DNA of 64,000 nucleotides from Hyphomicrobiales bacterium (GTDB lineage Bacteria; Pseudomonadota; Alphaproteobacteria; Rhizobiales; Rhizobiaceae). Under the pieces are notes generated by a model, which saw only the letters and a list, made by a program, of their open reading frames with translations, searched no databases and had not been told where the DNA came from. How positions within the stretch are numbered: position 1 is the stretch's first letter; each line of letters starts with the position of its first letter. The translations under genes were made by a program, and so were the position numbers. Shown here piece by piece: positions 33,238-41,078 of the stretch. Where the stretch lies: contig UBPA01000021.1 in the NCBI GenBank assembly GCA_900467185.1, forward strand, positions 161,548 through 225,547, written 5' to 3'.

Positions 33238-34896
33238 TTGGCTCTGACTCACTTTTGATGAATTCTGGGCGTCGACTGGCGTTGGTTTGGCAAAAGGAAT
33301 CAGTGTCATGGTTCATTCGCTTCGCCCCTCCGCACTCGTGCCTCGAGGCTTTGTAATCGATGAGACAGCTTCTGCTGGCGACGCAATAATACTCGCTGTC
33401 CGCTCGACGGATATGTGCAGCCGTTGTCCAGGCTGCGGAACAAGATCGGAGCGGATACACAGTCGTTATCATCGCCGCCTGACAGATCTGCCCATCGCGG
33501 GAAAGACTGTGCGATTGGTTATTGCCGCACGCCGGTTCCACTGTGACGCAGTGCTGTGTGGCCGAAGGATCTTTACCGAGCGCTTCGAGGCAGATGTTCT
33601 GGCGCCGTGGGCGCGGCGTACTGCGAGGCTTGATCATATCGTCCATCATCTCGGGCTTGCTTTGGGTGGGCGACCGGCGGCGACCATCGCCCGCAGACTG
33701 ATGGTGCCGGTCAGCAACGACACCTTGCTACGTGTCGTCCGACGACGCGGCATCTCGCGTTTCGTTCCGCCTACGGTGATCGGCATCGACGACTGGGCGT
33801 GGCGGCGCAACCAGCGCTATGGGACGATCATCTGCGATCTCGAACGGCGCAAAACCATTGCACTTCTGCCAGACCGAGAGCCGGCAACCGCTCAGGCCTG
33901 GCTTTCGGATCAGCAACAGATCAATATTGTCGCCCGCGACCGCGGCGGCGCCTACGCCCTTGCTGCAGCCAAAGCGCTGCCTGAGGCAACCCAAGTGGCC
34001 GATCGATGGCACTTGATGGAGAACGCCAGTCGGGCATTCCTCGACGCCGTCCGCAAATCCATGCGACAGATCAGAACAGCGATCGGGTCCGCGACGATCA
34101 ATCCGGACCTGCTGACGGCCGCTGAGCGGATCCAGTATCAGGGATATCTTCATCGAGAAGACACGAACGCCGCCATTCTGGACTTGGCCAAGTCCGGAGT
34201 TGCAATCAAAGAAATCGTTCGTCGCACCGGGCACAGTCGCGGTCTCGTCAGGCGAGTGCTACGTGGGCAAAGATCCGACGTGTTCCGCGTGCGGGAGAAC
34301 TCGCTTGAAGTTTATCTGCCATGGCTCGATGCTCAATGGAGTGCCGGTCACCGCAATGGCACCCAGTTGTGGCGAGAGTTAACGCGCCAGGGATTCCGGG
34401 GCTGCCTTCGTGTTGTAACCGAGTGGGCGACGCGTCGGAGAAAAGCGGAAAAGATGGATGGTGATGCCTTGAGCCGTACGCCGTCGGCACGGACTGTCGC
34501 ACGCCTCATGACCATCGGGCGCGACGATCTTTCCAAGTCTCAGACCGTAACGGTTGCCGCGATTGAAGGGGGAGTGCCACAACTCGTCGAAGCGCGGGAA
34601 CTCGTCGCCGCTTTCCAAGCCATGATCCGCAAGAAATCTCTCGCCGATCTCGAACCGTGGTTGGAATGGGCCCGATCAAGCCTGGTCGCGGCCTTCGCCA
34701 ATGGTGTCGCCAAAGACCGGGCAGCCGTGAGTGCCGCGATCAAATCGCCGTGGTCAAATGGACAGACAGAGGGGCAGATCACCAAGCTCAAGCTTGTAAA
34801 ACGCCAGATGTACGGGCGAGGAAAAATCGACCTCCTTCAGGCCCGCGTCATCGGCGCCGGATAGGCCTCTGACCACCAAAATTGCGTCAGAGCCAA
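33238..34896 (+). mobile_element. ISL3-family insertion sequence, apparently complete
   Basis: The element is bounded by TTGGCTCTGACTCACTTTTG (left, from 33238) and the inverted counterpart CAAAATTGCGTCAGAGCCAA (right, to 34896), a terminal repeat of about 23 bases with three mismatches. It encloses an intact ISL3 transposase. No 8-base target duplication is visible in the flanks. The right end lies inside an HNH endonuclease gene, whose beginning it has removed. Confidence 0.75.
33308..34864 (+). CDS. ISL3-family transposase
   Basis: A 518-residue transposase. The N-terminal zinc-finger region has CSRCPGCGTRSERIHSRYHRRLTDLP; next come IDDWAWRRNQRYGTIICDLE (first catalytic Asp), DRGGAYALAAAKALPEATQVADRWHLMEN (second Asp), and at the C-terminus SPWSNGQTEGQITKLKLVKRQMYGRGKIDLL (catalytic Glu), all diagnostic of ISL3. 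It reads through without interruption, so the element may be active. The ATG at 33308 has AAGGA upstream; an in-frame start at 33287 is also possible. Confidence 0.9.
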   Translation: MVHSLRPSALVPRGFVIDETASAGDAIILAVRSTDMCSRCPGCGTRSERIHSRYHRRLTDLPIAGKTVRLVIAARRFHCDAVLCGRRIFTERFEADVLAPWARRTARLDHIVHHLGLALGGRPAATIARRLMVPVSNDTLLRVVRRRGISRFVPPTVIGIDDWAWRRNQRYGTIICDLERRKTIALLPDREPATAQAWLSDQQQINIVARDRGGAYALAAAKALPEATQVADRWHLMENASRAFLDAVRKSMRQIRTAIGSATINPDLLTAAERIQYQGYLHREDTNAAILDLAKSGVAIKEIVRRTGHSRGLVRRVLRGQRSDVFRVRENSLEVYLPWLDAQWSAGHRNGTQLWRELTRQGFRGCLRVVTEWATRRRKAEKMDGDALSRTPSARTVARLMTIGRDDLSKSQTVTVAAIEGGVPQLVEARELVAAFQAMIRKKSLADLEPWLEWARSSLVAAFANGVAKDRAAVSAAIKSPWSNGQTEGQITKLKLVKRQMYGRGKIDLLQARVIGAG

Positions 34897-35811
34897 GATT
34901 GGACGCCGATAAGGGGTCAACATTCCGAGCCGATTGACAATCATTTCCCGCGCACCTACCTCCGGCAGGTAGACGCCGCGCGCGGCGATTGGATCGTCTA
35001 CTACGAGCCGCGGCGGCCGAGCGGTGATCTGATGAAGACGGGCGGCAAGCAGGCATACTTCGCGACAGCCAGGATCACCGACATCATCGAGGACCCGTCG
35101 AAGGTCGACCACTTCTACGCGTTCATTGAAGACTTCCTGCCGTTCGATCATGCCGTGCCGTTCAAGGACGCCGACCATTATTACGAAGGCGGCCTTCTCA
35201 AGGAGGACGGCTCAACCAACAAAGGTGCATTCGGCCGCGCCGTGCGAAATATATCTGACGCCGAATACGACACGATCCTGGCCGCCGGATTTTCTCATAT
35301 CTTGGGAAATCGCGATCGAGAGCGCCCGACGCCGGATCCTGTCGAAGAGGCCCGCATAGGGTTTGGCGATAACCCGCAGATGCCTTTTGAAATCGACAGC
35401 ATCGATCGGCGGATCGTTTCGCAAGTCGTGCAACGCCCTTTCCGGGACAAAGCATTTTCCGCGGCCATCAAGACGGCATACCAAGACACCTGCGCCGTGA
35501 CCGGAATAAAGCTTTTCAACGGTGGCGGCCGATCGGAGGTGCAAGCCGCCCACATCCGCCCGGTGGCCGATGGTGGCCCAGACAGCGTTCGCAATGGCCT
35601 TGCACTCTCTGGCACCGTGCACTGGATGTTCGACCGCGGCCTGGTTTCGGTTGACGACGACTACAGCCTGCTGATCGCAAGCGGCGGCGTTCCTGATACT
35701 ATCACGCGGCTGATGAATCCGGAGCGACGGCTGCTTGTGCCCTCACGCCCGGACGAGCGGCCACATTCGCAGTTTCTGCAATATCACCGCGAGAAAGTGT
35801 TCAAGGGGTGA
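34882..35811 (+). CDS. PUA-like/HNH endonuclease, 5'-truncated by the ISL3 element
   Basis: A predicted nuclease of about 300 residues. The N-terminal part (HFPRTYLRQVDAARGDWIVYYEPRR ... YFATARITDI) resembles the PUA/EVE-like base-reading domain fused to HNH nucleases; the C-terminal part has CAVTGIKLFNGGGRSEVQAAHIRPVADGGPDSVRNGLALSGTVHWMFDRG, a full HNH signature. Such fusions are predicted to restrict DNA with modified bases. The only upstream start is a TTG inside the ISL3 terminal repeat, and the usual first 20-25 residues are missing, so the insertion has probably silenced or altered the gene. The next convincing in-frame ATG is at 35032. Confidence 0.7.
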   Translation: MRQSQDWTPIRGQHSEPIDNHFPRTYLRQVDAARGDWIVYYEPRRPSGDLMKTGGKQAYFATARITDIIEDPSKVDHFYAFIEDFLPFDHAVPFKDADHYYEGGLLKEDGSTNKGAFGRAVRNISDAEYDTILAAGFSHILGNRDRERPTPDPVEEARIGFGDNPQMPFEIDSIDRRIVSQVVQRPFRDKAFSAAIKTAYQDTCAVTGIKLFNGGGRSEVQAAHIRPVADGGPDSVRNGLALSGTVHWMFDRGLVSVDDDYSLLIASGGVPDTITRLMNPERRLLVPSRPDERPHSQFLQYHREKVFKG

Positions 35812-35814
35812 GGT

Positions 35815-35833
35815 TGCGGAAATAATTTCCGCA
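35815..35833. repeat. GCGGAAAT palindrome, copy 2
   Basis: TGCGGAAATAATTTCCGCA, perfect 9-base arms, immediately after the HNH stop codon and before the convergent small gene. It could also act as a weak bidirectional terminator. Confidence 0.5.
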
Positions 35834-35837
35834 GTTC

Positions 35838-36104
35838 CTACACCTTGACGGGCCGATAGATTGACTCCGGTGCGATCAAGCTCGGGGCTCTGATACCCTC
35901 GTCAGGGTTCGACATCCGCAAACAGTACCCCTTCTCGAGCCAAGGCAGGATCTCGCGCGAATCTGATATGTGAATATAGTCATCTTCAAAGCGGGTCTTC
36001 GAGACGACGTAGGTGCCATCCTCGTGAGCATGAGCGAAGAGGATCTGACCCTTGTTTGCACCACGGCTCACGAATGCATGCAAAGGGATTGTAGTCTTTC
36101 TCAT
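35838..36104 (-). CDS. Hypothetical 88-residue protein at the end of the restriction operon
   Basis: A small soluble protein with alternating basic and aromatic residues (HAFVSRGANKGQILFAHAHEDGTYVVSKTRFEDDYIHISD) and the end IRAPSLIAPESIYRPVKV. No domain recognised. It starts 24 bases after the hsdR stop on the same strand and is probably the last gene of the restriction-modification operon. An accessory or control role is possible. Confidence 0.5.
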   Translation of the reverse strand: MRKTTIPLHAFVSRGANKGQILFAHAHEDGTYVVSKTRFEDDYIHISDSREILPWLEKGYCLRMSNPDEGIRAPSLIAPESIYRPVKV

Positions 36105-36128
36105 TGAACCAAATGTCCGTTTCGCAAT

Positions 36129-39100
36129 TCACTTTCGAGGTTGACCGTCTCGGATCCGCTGGAAAATCTCAAGGGCGAGATGTTCATGCGCTGCCGATCG
36201 GAAGTCTTTATCGGTCATCACCCGTGAGAAAATCTCCTCGTTTCCTTCCATGCGATCGATGAAGAGCTCATCAAGCATTCGTTCCAAGTAGGATGAGAAG
36301 TTTGCAAGGTTGTTAGCCTTCGCGGCTTCGACAATTTTCTCGTCCTCTTCAGCGCTTGCCCGGATCTGGTCGAAAAAGAATTGATCAGCTTCCGTGAAAT
36401 TTGTCCCAAATCGCTCGTTGAGCTTTGATACGAGCGAAGAGAGTGACACTGCCTCCTCTCGGAACCCGCCTGTACCAACGTCGGTTGGTCCTTTTAGCGG
36501 CATGGCCTCACCATATCCGAGGTCAATCGATCCTTCGGTCATTTGTTGTAACCGGAAGAAGCGAAGGGCAACTTCGTCATCCAACGCGAAGGCTTGCCCA
36601 TCGCCCGGAGGCGGCAGTTTCGAGATCAGATTGCGAACGAACGCGTAGAGCTTCTCGAGCTCACTGTCCTGATAGGGAATGATTTGAGAAAGGAAGGCGT
36701 AAAGGTTCCGATACGCGGTCAACTGACTACGAAATTCACCTTGATGTTGCTCTTCTCTATCGGTGAACCGCTGCACGACAGCATCGAGCACCGCATTCAT
36801 TAGACGGTGGTCTGTCGCCGAATGATCCCTCTTGCCGCGATACCACACCTCGGCGAAAGCATTGATGTCAGCAGGAGAGAAAATCGCCCATTCCAAAAGC
36901 TTGTGCTGCAGTTCGGAGAGGCGGTGAGGATCAGCATTCTCGCCGATAGGCGTCGCCTCATAATAAGGCTTGAACGCTTTGTAGATATCATCTTCCTCGT
37001 TGGCAAAATCGAGCACAAAAGTCCGCGCCTTACCCGGTGCCATACGATTGAGTCGCGAGAGCGTTTGGACTGCCTGCACACCTGACAACCGCTTGACGAC
37101 ATACATCGTTTGCAAAAGGGGTTGATCGAACCCGGTCTGATACTTTTCCGCGACCAGAAGCACACGGTAGTCATCGCGTTCGAAAGTTTCCGGTAGCTCG
37201 GTCTCGGCGAGCCCATCGTTCATGGAGACTTCAGTGTATGATGATCCGGGATCTTCGGGATCCTCAACGGAACCGGAAAAGGCGACCAGGGAGCGGATGC
37301 CAGTGTAGCCATTGGTCTTGATATAGCGATCGAAGGCTAGCTTGTACTTGACGGCCGCAAGGCGCGAGCCGGTTACAACCATTGCCTTCGCCCGTCCCCC
37401 AAGCTCATGCATGACATAGAGTCGAAAGTGCTCCAGGATCACAGAAACGACCTGGTCGATATTGACCGGATGCAATTCCAGATAACGCGTCAGTGCCTTG
37501 GCGGCCTTTTTGCGCGGAACCTCTGGATCATTCTCCACCTGCTTGATCAGGCCGAAGAAGCGCTTGTAGGTTGTGTAGTTCTGGAGCACGTCCATGATGA
37601 AGCCTTCTTCGATGGCTTGCCGCATGGTGTACTCGTGGAACGGTGATGTGCCAGACGGCCCCAACTCATCAAAGAGCACTTTGGTCTTGAATTTCGGGGT
37701 CGCAGTGAAGGCAAAGAAGGAGAGGTTCGGCTGACGGGCGCGCTTTAACGCATCACGCAGCATCGCCGATTTGGCATCCTCAGAGAGATCGTCACCCTCC
37801 TCGTCTAACATCTGAGCGGCGATGGCGGCCTCAATACCATCTTTGTTAAGCATCCCTTTCAGCGCAGTGGCCGTCTCTCCACTTTGCGAGGAATGCGCCT
37901 CGTCCACGATCACTGCGAAGCGTTTGCCTGCCGTGTCGATCTTTACGCCTGTACCCTTGCCTTCGAGGGTAGAAAGCGCCTGCGAGATGAAGGGGAATTT
38001 CTGAATCGTCGTGATGACAATCGGCGTGCCCTGTGACAAGGCGCGAACAAGCTGCTGGGTGTCCTCGTCGATCTTCTCGACCACGCCGGTCTTGTGCTCG
38101 AACTGATAGATGGTGTTCTGCAATTGCTGATCGAGCACACGCCGGTCAGTGACGACCACGACCGAATGAAACACCTTCTCGTCGTTGGCGTCGTGCAGGC
38201 TGGCCAGCCGGTGCGCCAGCCAAGCGATGGAGTTGGACTTGCCCGACCCCGCCGAATGCTGGACGAGGTAATTTCGCCCCGCTCCGTTATCCCGCGCATG
38301 GGTGACGAGTTTGCGCACGGCATCAAGCTGGTGATAGCGCGGGAACACCATCGTTTCCTTGCGGATGGTGCGCGTGCCCCTGTCGGTCTTGACCTGCCGC
38401 TCCTTCACCTCCAGGTGCATGAAGCGCTGCAAGATGTCGATCAGGCTATCGGCCTGTAGCACCTCGTCCCAAAGGTAATGGGTCTTCCAGTTGCCTTCGA
38501 CGGGCGGATTACCGGCACCGTGATTATTGCCCGTGTTGAAGGGCAGGAATACAGTCTCTTTGCCCTTGAGACGCGTGGTCATCCACACCTCGTCCGGGTC
38601 CACCGCGAAATGCACCAGCGCGCGCTTCTTGAAAGCGAACAGCAGGTCGCGCTCATCGCGATCGTTACAATACTGGTGCACTGCGTCTGACGCCCGTTGC
38701 GGGCTGCCGCCGAGATTGCTTTTCAGTTCAGCCGTCGCTACTGGCAGGCCGTTCAGGCTGATCGTGACGTCAATGATGCAGCGCCGGTTCTTGCCGTTCG
38801 CCTTTTTCATCACCGAATTAAACGCGACCTGTCGCGTGATGGTCAGCCGGTTGGCGGCATAGGACGCGGCAGCTTCGGGGTTCATGCCCGAGTTCGGGTG
38901 GAAATAGGCCAGACGGAAGGTCTTGCCGTAGCATTTAAAACCATGCCGCAGAACGTGGAGCGTGCCCTTGATCTCGAGTTCCTTGACGACACTTTCGAGA
39001 ACGGTCGCTTCCGTCTTGGGGCCCAATAGGGCTTCAAGCTGCCCCCACTTCGCTGGCTGGGTGTCTTTTAGAAAACCAATCACGTCGTCCGGGAACAAGG

Positions 39101-39206
39101 CCAGCGCCTCGTTATAGACAGTAGGCGCGCGCTTGGCATAACCGCCCGAGCCGATCAGCCCGGCTTCAATCGCTGTTTCGAAGTCGTTTTCGGTATGCCC
39201 CGCCAT
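36129..39206 (-). CDS. hsdR: Type I restriction enzyme, R subunit
   Basis: A 1025-residue restriction/translocation subunit. The N-terminal nuclease domain has the PD-(D/E)xK elements in CIIDVTISLNGLPVATAELKS (Asp near 146, Glu-x-Lys near 160-162). The motor domain has Walker A HSAGSGKSNSIAW near residues 317-329, VDEAHSSQ (DEAH box, near 428), FAFTATPKFKT, and late helicase motifs (LLVAEKYQTGFDQPLL and VQTLSRLNRMAPGK). A GTG at 39212 is in frame, but the ATG at 39206 has GAGG five bases upstream. Together with HsdM and HsdS it forms the restriction complex that cuts unmethylated foreign DNA far from its recognition site. Confidence 0.92.
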   Translation of the reverse strand: MAGHTENDFETAIEAGLIGSGGYAKRAPTVYNEALALFPDDVIGFLKDTQPAKWGQLEALLGPKTEATVLESVVKELEIKGTLHVLRHGFKCYGKTFRLAYFHPNSGMNPEAAASYAANRLTITRQVAFNSVMKKANGKNRRCIIDVTISLNGLPVATAELKSNLGGSPQRASDAVHQYCNDRDERDLLFAFKKRALVHFAVDPDEVWMTTRLKGKETVFLPFNTGNNHGAGNPPVEGNWKTHYLWDEVLQADSLIDILQRFMHLEVKERQVKTDRGTRTIRKETMVFPRYHQLDAVRKLVTHARDNGAGRNYLVQHSAGSGKSNSIAWLAHRLASLHDANDEKVFHSVVVVTDRRVLDQQLQNTIYQFEHKTGVVEKIDEDTQQLVRALSQGTPIVITTIQKFPFISQALSTLEGKGTGVKIDTAGKRFAVIVDEAHSSQSGETATALKGMLNKDGIEAAIAAQMLDEEGDDLSEDAKSAMLRDALKRARQPNLSFFAFTATPKFKTKVLFDELGPSGTSPFHEYTMRQAIEEGFIMDVLQNYTTYKRFFGLIKQVENDPEVPRKKAAKALTRYLELHPVNIDQVVSVILEHFRLYVMHELGGRAKAMVVTGSRLAAVKYKLAFDRYIKTNGYTGIRSLVAFSGSVEDPEDPGSSYTEVSMNDGLAETELPETFERDDYRVLLVAEKYQTGFDQPLLQTMYVVKRLSGVQAVQTLSRLNRMAPGKARTFVLDFANEEDDIYKAFKPYYEATPIGENADPHRLSELQHKLLEWAIFSPADINAFAEVWYRGKRDHSATDHRLMNAVLDAVVQRFTDREEQHQGEFRSQLTAYRNLYAFLSQIIPYQDSELEKLYAFVRNLISKLPPPGDGQAFALDDEVALRFFRLQQMTEGSIDLGYGEAMPLKGPTDVGTGGFREEAVSLSSLVSKLNERFGTNFTEADQFFFDQIRASAEEDEKIVEAAKANNLANFSSYLERMLDELFIDRMEGNEEIFSRVMTDKDFRSAAHEHLALEIFQRIRDGQPRK

Positions 39207-39213
39207 ATTCACC

Positions 39214-39801
39214 TCAGACCGTGTTTACGGAGTCGTTCTCAAGATCATCAAGCCCGAGCGTTTCAATTTCATCATAGTGATAGTGACGAACGGACGGGTC
39301 ACGAGCCAGATATTTATTGTTCGCGTCGAGATAAGCGCCTGGATTGTTGTTCTCGGTCAGGACAAATTTCTTGACCTTTAACGGCCTGCTATCGCCGGTG
39401 TATTGGGCGACCACCTTTCGCAGGCAGGCGCACCAATGCAGCCCTGACTTTAGCTGGTCGATGATCGAGCCTGCATCGAGGCTCTTCGTCTTGAACTCGA
39501 ACAGGTATGCCGTCACCTTCCGGTTAAAGCACTGGAAGACGACAAAATCGCAACGCTTGGACCACTCCTTCCCATTGTCATCGAGAAAATGGAATAGACG
39601 ATCGTTGCGCCCGTCGAGCTTGATAGCAAAAGCTTTGCCTTTGTAAGGCAGCTTCACCTCACGTGTCGTCTTCTTGGTCTCACCCTCGCGGTAGTACTTT
39701 TCGCGAAGGACAATCTCTCCCCCGTCACCGCGATGAACAATATACTCGTCGCTGATGTACGCCTTGATGTGATCGAAATAGCTGGGGGCATCGAGAGTCA
39801 T
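39214..39801 (-). CDS. Nuclease-like accessory protein in the type I restriction operon
   Basis: A 195-residue protein encoded between hsdS and hsdR and overlapping hsdS by four bases (ATGA). It has the spacing of a PD-(D/E)xK nuclease core: CDFVVFQCF (Asp 85) followed by AYLFEFKTKS (Glu 102, Lys 104), after a beta-rich N-terminal half. It also carries SIIDQLKSGLHWC, the kind of helix that follows the core in many such nucleases. It is not a standard component of type I systems. It could be an extra effector, an inhibitor of the phage response, or a non-catalytic fold. The assignment is from pattern only. Confidence 0.5.
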   Translation of the reverse strand: MTLDAPSYFDHIKAYISDEYIVHRGDGGEIVLREKYYREGETKKTTREVKLPYKGKAFAIKLDGRNDRLFHFLDDNGKEWSKRCDFVVFQCFNRKVTAYLFEFKTKSLDAGSIIDQLKSGLHWCACLRKVVAQYTGDSRPLKVKKFVLTENNNPGAYLDANNKYLARDPSVRHYHYDEIETLGLDDLENDSVNTV

Positions 39802-41078
39802 GCGAGGTCGGCAACCTGTCCAGAGACCGCGGCGGTAATGATGGCCGCGCGGTATTGTCTCAAAAGCATAAGACTGTTTTCAATCTGCTGAACTACATCC
39901 GCATTACGCGCGTCATGCGACCTCAAATAGACCGAAATCTCGTTCTGCTCGGCAGTAGGGGGCCTCAAGATGGGAAGCGATTTGGTCCCGCTCTGATTGA
40001 GAATCCCTAGTGTGTTGCCGTTCGACGAAACACGTACTTCATCTCGAAAACCGTGGAGGAAGTAAGCGAGGTAATATGGGTCATTCTCCATTTCGAGAAC
40101 AATCGCATTGATCTGCTGGTTGGCTGATCCCGGCTCAGTACCAACGGCGACCTTTCCAAGGGTTGCACCAATACCAACGAGGAAGACAGTTCCTGACGGG
40201 AAAAGTGACGCGACCCCATCATGCAGTGCTTCAGGAATGAGACGCCGAGACGATTCCGTCAGCTCGATGCCGGATCCAAAATCGCCGGGCGTAAACCAGT
40301 TGACCTCGCCGCCAGCAAAGTAGTCTACTTCCGCCACCGGAGGTGTTCGGCCCGTCGAGACAGATCGGGCGAGACGACGCAACGGCAGCACGTCCCAATG
40401 CGCCGGGATGTCGCCCAGCCAGTCGGTACCGGAGGGCTTCATGGGGGCGTCGGGGTACAGGCCCTTGGTGACGGCACGGGTGATGAGGGCCTGACGCTTT
40501 TCGGCCAGCCGCTCCAGAAGCGCCCGCTTCTTCTCGATCAGTCCGTCGATCCGCGCCGTCTTCTTATCCAGGAACCGCACGATGCGTCGTTGCATTTCAA
40601 TTGGGGGAAGCGCCAAAGGCGCAGCTTTCACTTTCTCGGCTGTGAAATGCGGAATGGTTGCGACGTTGCAGACCATTTCAACGTATCCGGCAGCCTTTAG
40701 AAAGGTGAACCAGTAATAGATGAATTCTGGAACTATGAGCCCTGTTGCGGCAGGTCGGACCCGGTTGATGGCGTTCTGAAAATAGTATTCTCGGTCACTG
40801 TCAAACACTGCTGTTCGGCCAGCGTCACCGCCTTCGCTCACAAGAATGTCACCATTTCTCAGACGGAAGCGGTCCTTCTCGGACGGTGTGATCCACATGC
40901 TGAATTCATGGGACAGATCGAGCCCCGACTTGGCGATATTGATAGCGCGCAGATAGTGTTTCAACTCATCCCTGTCTGATGACGGGTCATTCTGGAGCAT
41001 TTTGCCGAGGCGAACGTCGCAGTATTTGCTGACGCTCGCTTTGATCCAACTATGGGGGACGGCTTCGAGAAGATTCAT
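39798..41078 (-). CDS. hsdS: Type I restriction-modification specificity subunit
   Basis: A 426-residue DNA-recognition subunit with two target-recognition domains. Each is followed by a coiled-coil spacer: LPPIEMQRRIVRFLDKKTARIDGLIEKKRALLERLAEKRQALI (about 158-200) and RPPTAEQNEISVYLRSHDARNADVVQQIENSLMLLRQYRAAII near the end. Each domain begins with a loop such as GDIPAHWDVLPLRRLARSVSTG. It starts four bases inside the end of hsdM and overlaps the accessory gene, so all three are translationally coupled. Confidence 0.92.
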   Translation of the reverse strand: MNLLEAVPHSWIKASVSKYCDVRLGKMLQNDPSSDRDELKHYLRAINIAKSGLDLSHEFSMWITPSEKDRFRLRNGDILVSEGGDAGRTAVFDSDREYYFQNAINRVRPAATGLIVPEFIYYWFTFLKAAGYVEMVCNVATIPHFTAEKVKAAPLALPPIEMQRRIVRFLDKKTARIDGLIEKKRALLERLAEKRQALITRAVTKGLYPDAPMKPSGTDWLGDIPAHWDVLPLRRLARSVSTGRTPPVAEVDYFAGGEVNWFTPGDFGSGIELTESSRRLIPEALHDGVASLFPSGTVFLVGIGATLGKVAVGTEPGSANQQINAIVLEMENDPYYLAYFLHGFRDEVRVSSNGNTLGILNQSGTKSLPILRPPTAEQNEISVYLRSHDARNADVVQQIENSLMLLRQYRAAIITAAVSGQVADLA

